Positions 1 to 5,650 of a stretch of 8,061 bases of DNA are shown here, piece after piece. Source of the stretch: an uncultured Dialister sp. (lineage in GTDB: Bacteria > Bacillota > Negativicutes > Veillonellales > Dialisteraceae); contig NZ_UQKJ01000084.1 of NCBI RefSeq assembly GCF_900541605.1, positions 1 through 8,061 on the forward strand. Reading direction: 5' to 3'. Positions within the stretch are counted from its first letter, which is position 1; each line of letters opens with the position of its first letter. Both the position numbers and the translations under genes were made by a program. Under the pieces are notes generated by a model. That model had not been told where the DNA came from and made no database searches. It saw nothing but the letters and a program-made list of their open reading frames with translations.

Positions 1-28
1 AGCTAGCCGCTAGTAGCTAGAAGCTCCA
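1..28. repeat. degenerate heptamer tandem repeat at the left edge
   Basis: Four consecutive 7-mers read AGCTAGC, CGCTAGT, AGCTAGA, AGCTCCA, so CTAG recurs every 7 bases at 3, 10 and 17. The fourth unit is decayed. The array probably continues beyond position 1. CTAG is usually an under-represented tetramer in bacteria, so three copies in phase are unlikely to be random. No coding frame or known element is recognised in 29-110, which follows it. Confidence 0.6.
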
Positions 29-110
29 TGCGAATGACTCTACCCATCTGCGCCGAACACAGTAGCTCGACAAACTGCAATATGACAACTTATCCCGCCA
101 CGCCTCACAT

Positions 111-150
111 AAAAAACTGTGGAAAATGATGTTCATTTTCCACAGTTTTT
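111..150 (-). terminator. rho-independent terminator of the speD-malic enzyme operon
   Basis: The arms 112-129 and 133-150 form a perfect 18-bp stem around a 3-base loop. The A-run at 111-116 becomes a U-tract for transcripts on the minus strand, 22 bases past the malic enzyme stop. The T-run at 146-150 means it could also work for plus-strand transcripts, so it may be bidirectional. Confidence 0.9.
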
Positions 151-171
151 ATGGATTATTTATCCTGCAAA

Positions 172-1383
172 TCAGTCTTTATATTTTTCCGGGAGTTCAG
201 TCACTCTGGCAACACCGGTAGCAATGGCTGCTTTAGCAACGGCTTTAGCCACTTCGAAAGGAACTCTTTCATCGAATACATCCACCACCACATGATCCGG
301 ATCCAGCTGGCACTTGGTCGCAAGATCTGCCAGGGCATGGGCTGCAGCCAGTTTCATTTCTTCATTGATCTGGCGGGCTCTTACATCCAGTGTGCCCCGG
401 AAGAGGCCTGGGAATACGGAGGAGTTATTGACCTGGTTATGCATGTCGCTGCGGCCGGAACCGTAGATGTATACACCCTTGGCCTTTGCTTCTTCTTCCA
501 TGATTTCCGGTACCGGATTAGCCATGGCAAAGACGATGCTCTTGTCAGCCATGGTTTTGATGGCATCATTATTGAATACACCGGGAGCAGAGCATCCAAT
601 CAGAACATCAGCGCCTTTGACAGCTTCTGCAAAGGTACCCTGTTTATTTTCAGGATTTGTCTTCTTAATCAGTTCCAGCTGTACCCGATCCCGTTTGCCA
701 TTATCATAGAGAATGCCTTTGGAATTGAGGATGGTCATGTTTTCCGGTTTTACGCCATCTTCGAGAAGCAGTCTGGCAATAGCTGTACCTGCAGCGCCGG
801 CGCCGTTCATGACGACTTTGATTTCGTCAATCTTCTTGCCCGTTACTTTCAGGGCTCCCAGGAGAGCAGCCAGTGCTGCAATGGCTGTACCATGCTGGTC
901 ATCATGGAATACAGGGATATTCATGATTTTCTTCAGTTCATCTTCAATGTCATAGCATTTCGGGGAGGAAATATCTTCCAGGTTAATGCCGGCAAAGTTC
1001 TTTTCCAGCAGTTTTACAGTATGGATAAATTCATCCTTATCTTTTGTATCGAGAACGATCGGAATCGCATCGATATTGCCGAACCGTTTGTAAAGTGCAG
1101 ATTTGCCTTCCATAACCGGCATAGCAGCGGCAGCGCCAATGTCGCCAAGACCAAGGACACGGGTGCCATCGGAAATAACGGCAACTACATTTCCTCTCCA
1201 GGTCATTTCCAGGGAAAGGTCTTCATCCTTCTTGATTTCCAGGCAGGGAGCCGATACGCCAGGCGTATAAACGATAGCCAGGTCGTGGCCGTCTTTCATA
1301 TCCGCATTCAATGCGGTCTTAATCATCTGGTGCTTTTCTTTTCTCAGCGCAATGGCTTCTTCCTTCAGTTTTGCTGTATCCAT
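172..1383 (-). CDS. malic enzyme (oxaloacetate-decarboxylating malate dehydrogenase)
   Basis: A 403-residue cytoplasmic enzyme of the short bacterial malic enzyme family. It converts malate to pyruvate and CO2 while reducing NAD(P)+. Visible motifs are YTPGV (39-43, catalytic Tyr39), EGK with the probable catalytic Lys94, the divalent-metal ligands Glu136, Asp137 and Asp162 (in LEDISSP and FHDDQHGT), and the dinucleotide-binding loop GAGAAG (194-199). FAMANPVPEI and the YGSGRSDMHNQVNN region complete the active site. The start at 1383 is chosen because AAGGAGG lies 6 bases upstream; the open frame continues 13 codons further but without a ribosome binding site. The end of the second Rossmann strand reads ILNSKG, with Asn220 where family members often carry an acidic residue, so cofactor preference (NAD or NADP) cannot be called. 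It lies 35 bp downstream of speD with no terminator between, so the two are probably co-transcribed. Confidence 0.95.
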   Translation of the reverse strand: MDTAKLKEEAIALRKEKHQMIKTALNADMKDGHDLAIVYTPGVSAPCLEIKKDEDLSLEMTWRGNVVAVISDGTRVLGLGDIGAAAAMPVMEGKSALYKRFGNIDAIPIVLDTKDKDEFIHTVKLLEKNFAGINLEDISSPKCYDIEDELKKIMNIPVFHDDQHGTAIAALAALLGALKVTGKKIDEIKVVMNGAGAAGTAIARLLLEDGVKPENMTILNSKGILYDNGKRDRVQLELIKKTNPENKQGTFAEAVKGADVLIGCSAPGVFNNDAIKTMADKSIVFAMANPVPEIMEEEAKAKGVYIYGSGRSDMHNQVNNSSVFPGLFRGTLDVRARQINEEMKLAAAHALADLATKCQLDPDHVVVDVFDERVPFEVAKAVAKAAIATGVARVTELPEKYKD

Positions 1384-1418
1384 TCTGTTCCTCCTTAAAA
1401 TAAATGGAATAGGTACTA

Positions 1419-2186
1419 TCAATCTTTAATAGCCGGCATATTGCGGCCATTGAAAATTTCATACATTTCCTGTTTCAGCAGGCGGCGGATTCTCTTGGCT
1501 TCTTTTTTGTCCAGGTCCGACTCCTTCATATCAAAGAGATAATCGTCCAGCCGGAAATCGTGGAGAATCATCTTGGTATGGAACATATTCTCCTGATATA
1601 CATTGACATCAATCATATCATATTTATGACGGAGATCAGGGGCAATGTAGTTCTGGATGGAATTGATGCGGTGGTCGATGAAAATCTTCTTCCCATTCAC
1701 GTCGCGGGTAAATCCCCGGACCCGGTAATCGGTAATCACGATATCCGCACCGAAGGAACGCAGAAGAAAATTCAATGCCTTCAAAGGAGAAATCTCCCCG
1801 CACGTAGAGACGTCAATATCTGCCCGGAATGTGCAGATACCATCCTGGGGATGCATTTCAGGGTACGTGTGGACGGTGATGTGGCTCTTATCCATATGGC
1901 ACACCACATCCTGTTTCTCCACTTCCTCCTCTGCAATGAGCATGGTCACGCTGGCTCCCTGGGGATCGTAATCCTGCTGGGCGATATTCAGGATCTGTGC
2001 GCCGATGGTATCCGCCACCTGCTTCAGGATGCCTGTAAGCCGCTCAGCACTGTACTGCTCATCGATGTAGGCAATATACTTTTTCCGTTCCTCTTCCGTA
2101 CTGGCATAACAGATGTCGTACATGTTGAAGCTCAGGGTTTTCGTTAAATTATTGAATCCGTAAAGTTTAAGCTTACTCCGTTTCAT
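1419..2186 (-). CDS. speD: S-adenosylmethionine decarboxylase proenzyme, class 1A (E. coli type)
   Basis: This 255-residue pyruvoyl enzyme decarboxylates AdoMet to supply aminopropyl groups for spermidine. It matches E. coli SpeD along its length, opening with LKLYGFNNLTK. Self-cleavage is expected between Lys100 and Ser101 in DKSHITVHTYPE, which makes Ser101 the pyruvoyl group. Cys129 in FRADIDVSTCGEISP corresponds to the catalytic Cys140 of E. coli, and RVRGFTRD and VDVNVYQENMFHTKM follow. It is about 10 residues shorter than the E. coli protein because the loop just before the cleavage site is shorter (KQDVVCH). The start at 2186 matches homologues. Its own Shine-Dalgarno is poor: a GAGGGGG run 14 bases upstream. 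The ATG overlaps the stop of a small upstream ORF as ATGA, which suggests translational coupling. No speE (spermidine synthase) is visible in the window. Confidence 0.95.
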   Translation of the reverse strand: MKRSKLKLYGFNNLTKTLSFNMYDICYASTEEERKKYIAYIDEQYSAERLTGILKQVADTIGAQILNIAQQDYDPQGASVTMLIAEEEVEKQDVVCHMDKSHITVHTYPEMHPQDGICTFRADIDVSTCGEISPLKALNFLLRSFGADIVITDYRVRGFTRDVNGKKIFIDHRINSIQNYIAPDLRHKYDMIDVNVYQENMFHTKMILHDFRLDDYLFDMKESDLDKKEAKRIRRLLKQEMYEIFNGRNMPAIKD

Positions 2187-2209
2187 GAAGTAAACTGACA
2201 CCCCCTCAT
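2183..2209 (-). CDS. 8-codon upstream ORF overlapping the speD start
   Basis: It reads MRGCQFTS then TGA. It begins 8 bases after a full AGGAGG (2218-2223), which is the best ribosome binding site in the leader, and its TGA shares bases with the speD ATG (ATGA at 2183-2186). The geometry is what one expects of a leader peptide or coupling cistron. Translation is inferred from sequence only. The alternative is that AGGAGG serves speD directly, but it sits about 31 bases from that ATG, which is too far without RNA folding. Confidence 0.55.
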   Translation of the reverse strand: MRGCQFTS

Positions 2210-2211
2210 CA

Positions 2212-2230
2212 GTTCCACCTCCTGTGGAAC
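2212..2230 (-). promoter_or_regulatory. speD leader hairpin with the Shine-Dalgarno in its loop
   Basis: On the minus strand GTTCCAC (2230-2224) and GTGGAAC (2218-2212) form a perfect 7-bp stem around the loop AGGAG. The loop plus the first stem base is the AGGAGG ribosome binding site of the upstream ORF. The predicted transcription start is the first base of the hairpin, so the mRNA would begin with it. No T-run follows, so it is not a terminator. Confidence 0.65.
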
Positions 2231-2236
2231 AGTTCA

Positions 2237-2265
2237 ATTATAACATAAGGTTACATGAATTAAAA
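2237..2265 (-). promoter_or_regulatory. speD promoter (extended -10)
   Basis: The minus strand carries TGTTATAAT, a perfect TATAAT (2242-2237) with the TGn extension. At 17-bp spacing the -35 is weak (TTTTAA, 2265-2260), as is common with extended -10 promoters. A start about 7 bases downstream falls on G2230. Confidence 0.65.
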
Positions 2266-2300
2266 TAGATAGCCATCATGTATACCTTTTTAGCATGAAC

Positions 2301-2320
2301 AAGTATAGACACTATAACTT
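2301..2320. repeat. AT-rich inverted repeat upstream of the speD promoter
   Basis: TATAG-ACA-CTATA (2304-2316) is a perfect 5-bp dyad. AAG and CTT extend it to 8 bp with one bulged A at 2317. It lies between the rdgB stop and the speD promoter. There is no T-tract, so it is not a standard terminator. It could be an operator or chance in AT-rich DNA. No terminator was found between rdgB and speD, so some read-through is possible. Confidence 0.3.
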
Positions 2321-2354
2321 TTAAAGAATCCACTGACCGCAGGAATCGAAGAAT

Positions 2355-2954
2355 TTACTGCTTTTCCATGTGGCCCTTCAGTTTTTCCAGCAGATTCCGC
2401 AGAGCCCGTCCCCGATGGCTGATCTTATTTTTCTCCTCCATCGGCAGCTCCGCCATGGTTTTTCCATATTGTGGAAGATAGAAAAGGGGATCATATCCAA
2501 AGCCGCCATGGCCCTGATAGAAATCGCGGATAATTCCCTCACATTCTCCTTTTGCTGTCAGCTCCCTGCCGTCCGGCCACACAAGGGCCACCACGCATAC
2601 ATATCTTCCCTTCCGTTCTTCACCGGTATAGGGAGAAAGATCCTGGACCAGCTTCCGATTATTGGCTTCATCATCTCCATGATGGCCGGCATACCGGGCA
2701 GAATAAATACCCGGGCGATCTCCCAGCGCATCGGCAATAATGCCCGAATCATCGGACAACACCGGCATATGGACAGCCTTTACATAATAATGGGCCTTCT
2801 GCAGCGCATTTTCTTCAAAAGTCGTCCCTGTTTCATCAGGGTCCGGTACATCTGCTACATCAGCAATGGGAATAGCCTCCCAGCCGATTTCAGAAAAGGC
2901 CCTTCGGAATTCCCTGATTTTTCCCTGGTTATGGGTAGCAAGAACAATTTTCAT
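2355..2954 (-). CDS. rdgB: non-canonical purine NTP pyrophosphatase, RdgB/HAM1 family
   Basis: A 199-residue cytoplasmic house-cleaning enzyme. It hydrolyses dITP, XTP and related deaminated purine nucleotides to monophosphates, keeping them out of DNA and RNA. The length is typical. Family signatures are TxNxGK-like ATHNQGK (6-12) at the N-terminus, TFEENALQKA (45-54), SDDSG with the probable catalytic Asp69 (67-71), FGYDPLF (152-158) and SHRGRAL (179-185), which binds the base. The start has AAGGAG 7 bases upstream. The preceding gene's TAA (2970-2968) runs into that ribosome binding site, leaving only 13 bp between the frames, so the two are almost certainly co-transcribed and probably translationally coupled. 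Confidence 0.96.
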   Translation of the reverse strand: MKIVLATHNQGKIREFRRAFSEIGWEAIPIADVADVPDPDETGTTFEENALQKAHYYVKAVHMPVLSDDSGIIADALGDRPGIYSARYAGHHGDDEANNRKLVQDLSPYTGEERKGRYVCVVALVWPDGRELTAKGECEGIIRDFYQGHGGFGYDPLFYLPQYGKTMAELPMEEKNKISHRGRALRNLLEKLKGHMEKQ

Positions 2955-2967
2955 GGATACACTCCTT

Positions 2968-4437
2968 TTATACTTCCCGATGGCCCATCATAAGGCCCAC
3001 AGAATTTCTCTTTGCCAGGCGCCAGTTTTCCTGGGCTTCTGCCAGTTGGCGGACCGTATCCCGGCAAAGCCGGTCAGCCTTTCTGATAATCTCATCGCCG
3101 GCTGGGGGCATTGGAATGCGAAGCAGCCGAGATGGTGTGAAAGCATAGTTCCTGCCTGCTTTCATGGTATCCAGAAAAAGGCGGCCCACCGGCCCATCCA
3201 GATACAGTTTCAGGTACCAGGGCGTATATTTTCCGCGGCTGCGGAAACCATACACCCCCTGTCCGGCGAGGAACTTTTCTCCTTCCGGTACAGGAATCAT
3301 ATGGATTTCTCCGCCGGAAACAGCAATGGCCAGGTCCCCTCCCTGCAGGAGAATGCCTTTTTGTCCTCGTTCCGTAAGCACGGGTTCGGTGTCAGAAAAG
3401 ATACCATAATCCCGGATATTGGCTGCAGACAGAATGGGAATTGTGCCCCCCTCCAGTTCAGTTTTCCCAACAGCCGCAAATCCGGTATCTATGGAATAAT
3501 CCATATCCAGTATATGGCCGCCCAGCATGGTCTGGAGAGCCGGGGAACCGTTATAGATATATACATCTATATTCCATTCCTCCGCATCCCGGAAGCTGTC
3601 CCAGGGAAGTTCCAGCGCCCTGGCAGATTCATACTGGCCGTTCTGAAAAGAAGCGGTCCCGAAGGAGACCGTCTTTGCCGGTTCGCTGCCAAACCGTAGG
3701 AAAGCAAATTCCCCATTTCCTAAAGCCATATCTTCGTAGGAAGCAAGCTTTCCCTCACGGATCCAGGAATTCCTGTCCCCTTCCATTTCCGGAGAAAGAA
3801 GGGTCTCATAGGGAAGAACCACATCCATGGCCCCCGTTTCTTTCAGACGTTTGGAAAGGAAATGGCTGCTGCCGCCAAACTGGAAAATATAATCATAGGA
3901 AACGGTATCTTCCGGCAAGTCCTCTTCCATCATGAGACGACACCGGGGAAAGACAAGCTGCAGACGCTTCTTCCATACCCGATCTTTTACAGCAAAGGCC
4001 AGTCTTTTAGCGGAAAGGGTATCAAAAATCCGGGATACAAAGGGAAGGTAATTTTCCACTCCCGTGAAGAGGACCGTGGTTCCGCCTTTTTTTGCACGGG
4101 AAGTGGCTTCTTCCACCAAAGCCCCCACATGGTCCTCCACTTTTTCCATATCCGGTGCAAAGGCCATGGGATCTACCCGAAGGGCCAGGGTATAGGCACG
4201 GACATAGGTATCCGCATCTCCTTCATAAAGTCCCAGGGTATCTGAAGTCTTTTTCATATTTTCATAGAGATCTTCGATGGAAACTCCATACTGCTGGTTT
4301 TCGGGATTCTGGAAAAGTACATAGTCCAGATACCGGGCCCGCATGATTTCAGAGAAAATCCGATCTGCCGGCACACCGTACCGGGCAAAGGTCTCCGTAG
4401 CATCATGTATATCTTCTGCTGTCATTACAGGTATCAT
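2968..4437 (-). CDS. orphan HsdM/HsdS-like fusion protein, probably without methyltransferase activity
   Basis: No family is recognised with certainty for this 489-residue protein, but its layout resembles a type I DNA methylase fused to a specificity subunit. Residues 1-115 are mostly helical. Residues 118-250 look Rossmann-like: YDYIFQFGGS (181-190) sits where an N6-adenine methylase would show a D-x-I-x-x-NPPF motif, and GAMDVVLPYETLLSPE (202-217) resembles the following HsdM strand. The NPPF catalytic residues are absent and no clear SAM-binding GxG is visible. Residues 305-450 resemble half an HsdS target-recognition domain: GGTIPILSAANIRDYGI, then GGDLAIAVSG, then PWYLKLYLDGPVGR, then AGRNYAFTPSRLLRIPMP. 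A predicted C-terminal helix (450-480) would match the HsdS spacer. The start has AGGAGG 5 bases upstream. No HsdR or other restriction gene is near. The assignment is by motif pattern and is moderate; gene reality is near certain. Confidence 0.6.
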   Translation of the reverse strand: MIPVMTAEDIHDATETFARYGVPADRIFSEIMRARYLDYVLFQNPENQQYGVSIEDLYENMKKTSDTLGLYEGDADTYVRAYTLALRVDPMAFAPDMEKVEDHVGALVEEATSRAKKGGTTVLFTGVENYLPFVSRIFDTLSAKRLAFAVKDRVWKKRLQLVFPRCRLMMEEDLPEDTVSYDYIFQFGGSSHFLSKRLKETGAMDVVLPYETLLSPEMEGDRNSWIREGKLASYEDMALGNGEFAFLRFGSEPAKTVSFGTASFQNGQYESARALELPWDSFRDAEEWNIDVYIYNGSPALQTMLGGHILDMDYSIDTGFAAVGKTELEGGTIPILSAANIRDYGIFSDTEPVLTERGQKGILLQGGDLAIAVSGGEIHMIPVPEGEKFLAGQGVYGFRSRGKYTPWYLKLYLDGPVGRLFLDTMKAGRNYAFTPSRLLRIPMPPAGDEIIRKADRLCRDTVRQLAEAQENWRLAKRNSVGLMMGHREV

Positions 4438-4468
4438 AGTGACCTCCTATGCATTCAGTATTGGTTAT

Positions 4469-4497
4469 ATTATACGTCATGGGAGAAAGAAAAGGCT
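4469..4497 (-). promoter_or_regulatory. probable promoter of the HsdM/S-like gene and rdgB
   Basis: A perfect TATAAT lies on the minus strand at 4474-4469, 31 bases upstream of the start codon. The -35 at 17-bp spacing (AGCCTT) is poor. Placement just past the rpsI terminator and before a well-spaced ribosome binding site supports it. The remaining bases to 4596 show no recognisable site. Confidence 0.5.
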
Positions 4498-4596
4498 ACT
4501 GTGGGAAATGAAAGGATCTGTGATACATTCTACGAAAACCGATGCATCCACTATATCAAAGATTATAGGACGCTGAAGTACTCGGATTGCCAAAAG

Positions 4597-4624
4597 AAAA
4601 AAACCATGGATAACCATGGGTTTT
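4597..4624 (-). terminator. rho-independent terminator of rplM-rpsI
   Basis: On the minus strand an AAAAC-C-CATGG arm (one bulged C) pairs with CCATGGTTTT across a TTAT loop. A run of seven T (4603-4597), a C and four more T follow. It begins 20 bases past the rpsI stop and separates the ribosomal operon from the downstream gene pair. Confidence 0.85.
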
Positions 4625-4643
4625 CCGCCATTCCGTAAACGGA

Positions 4644-5036
4644 TTAACGTTTGGAGAACTGGCTTGCTTTTCTTGCTTTCTTGAGACCGTATTTTTTACG
4701 TTCTTTCATTCTCGGATCACGGGTCAGAAGACCTGCGCTCTTCAGAACTTTTCTGTAGTCTGCATCTACATCGAGCAGTGCACGGGAAATGCCGTGACGG
4801 ATTGCGCCAGCCTGGCCTGTACGGCCGCCGCCTCTTACGTTGGCGATAACGTCATAAGCGGAGGTGGTTCCTGTCAGTTCAAGCGGCTGTTTAATAATCA
4901 GTTCAAGGGTTGCGAGATCGAAGTAATCCTTCAGATCGCGGCCATTGATTGTAATATTACCCTGTCCCGGTACCAGACGGACTCTGGCAACGGATGTCTT
5001 TCTGCGGCCGGTGCCGTAGTATGTAGCTTCTGCCAT
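4644..5036 (-). CDS. rpsI: 30S ribosomal protein S9
   Basis: A full-length 130-residue S9, part of the 30S head. Its basic C-terminal tail reaches towards the P-site tRNA. Diagnostic parts are YYGTGRRKTSVARV (6-19), the NVRGGGRTGQAGAIRHGISRAL core, and the C-terminal DPRMKERKKYGLKKARKASQFSKR, which ends in the conserved S-K-R. The gene follows rplM by 23 bp. A purine-rich AAGGA lies 9 bases upstream of the ATG. It ends the operon at a hairpin terminator. Nothing unusual is seen. Confidence 0.98.
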   Translation of the reverse strand: MAEATYYGTGRRKTSVARVRLVPGQGNITINGRDLKDYFDLATLELIIKQPLELTGTTSAYDVIANVRGGGRTGQAGAIRHGISRALLDVDADYRKVLKSAGLLTRDPRMKERKKYGLKKARKASQFSKR

Positions 5037-5059
5037 TTCTTTATTTCCTTCCCTTCCGG

Positions 5060-5500
5060 TTAACGGATATCAAACTTTAATTCTTCAGGTTTCTGAGCTG
5101 CATGCGGGTGTTCGCTGCCTGCATAAACGTGAAGTTTGCGATACATCTGAGCGCCGAGCTTGTTCTTCGGGAGCATGCCGCGGATAGCATGTTCAACAAC
5201 CCAAACCGGTCTTTCACGAAGAGCGTCTCCGGCTTTCTGGTATCTGTCGCCACCGATGTAACCGGTGTAGTGGAAGTAAACTTTCTTCAGTTCTTTCTTG
5301 CCTGTCAGAACGACTTTATCTGCGTTGATAATGATGACGTTGTCGCCGGTATCAACATGCGGTGTGTAGGTAGGTTTATTTTTGCCGGACAGAACTTTGG
5401 CAACATTGGCAGCCAGGCGGCCAACGGTCAGTCCATCAGCATCTACGATATACCATTTACGGGTAATGTTGCCCGCATTGGCCATAAATGTGGTTTTCAT
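5060..5500 (-). CDS. rplM: 50S ribosomal protein L13
   Basis: A 146-residue L13, an early-assembling protein of the 50S subunit. The N-terminus MKTTFMA and the blocks RKWYIVDADGLTVGRLA, YTPHVDTGDNVIIINADKV, GMLPKNKLGAQMYRKLHVYAG and EHPHAAQKPE are characteristic. The start at 5500 matches family N-termini. AGGAGG lies 11 bases upstream, slightly far but clear. The open frame extends 28 codons further, but that stretch is leader RNA, not protein. The gene heads the usual rplM-rpsI pair and is driven by a consensus promoter through a structured leader. Confidence 0.98.
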   Translation of the reverse strand: MKTTFMANAGNITRKWYIVDADGLTVGRLAANVAKVLSGKNKPTYTPHVDTGDNVIIINADKVVLTGKKELKKVYFHYTGYIGGDRYQKAGDALRERPVWVVEHAIRGMLPKNKLGAQMYRKLHVYAGSEHPHAAQKPEELKFDIR

Positions 5501-5585
5501 TGTAAATGATTCCTCCTGAATAAAAAACAGAACCGCAAGACATCGTCCTTCCTCCGGGGCTAGTGGTTTCCGGACAAATCTCACA
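5501..5585 (-). promoter_or_regulatory. structured rplM leader, candidate L13 autoregulatory leader
   Basis: The roughly 85-base leader holds two hairpins on the minus strand. UCCGG (5574-5570) pairs with CCGGA (5557-5553) over a 12-base loop. AGGAC (5549-5545) pairs with GUCUU (5541-5537) over GAU. The first loop contains AACCAC (5568-5563), which can pair with GCGGUU (5536-5531) save one A-C mismatch, making a compact pseudoknot just before a U6 run (5527-5522) and the ribosome binding site. Low-GC Gram-positives are known to carry an L13 leader (an Rfam family) at this place. I cannot confirm a covariance match. Confidence 0.55.
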
Positions 5586-5591
5586 AGGAGT

Positions 5592-5620
5592 ATTATACCC
5601 TTTTAAAAGAGGGCTGTCAA
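5592..5620 (-). promoter_or_regulatory. consensus sigma-70-type promoter of rplM-rpsI
   Basis: TTGACA (5620-5615) and TATAAT (5597-5592) are both perfect, with exactly 17 bp between them. This is the strongest promoter in the window and fits a ribosomal protein operon. The spacer is a near-palindrome (CCCTTTTAAAAGAGGG on plus). The start is expected near 5584-5586. Confidence 0.9.
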
Positions 5621-5650
5621 CAGGAAAAGCAGGTATTTTTACAGGTTTTT

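Noticed and set aside
151..1398. 415-codon open frame on plus across the malic enzyme gene
   Set aside because: It mirrors the codon structure of the clearly recognised malic enzyme on the other strand, has no ribosome binding site and resembles no known protein.
2170..2215. Hammerhead-like CUGAUGAG followed by GAAAC on the minus strand near the speD start
   Set aside because: The bases between them cannot form stem II and no stems I or III are visible. The match is chance within the leader and start codon.
2968..4437. A functional type I restriction-modification locus
   Set aside because: There is no HsdR, no separate HsdS and no intact NPPF motif; the neighbours are housekeeping genes.
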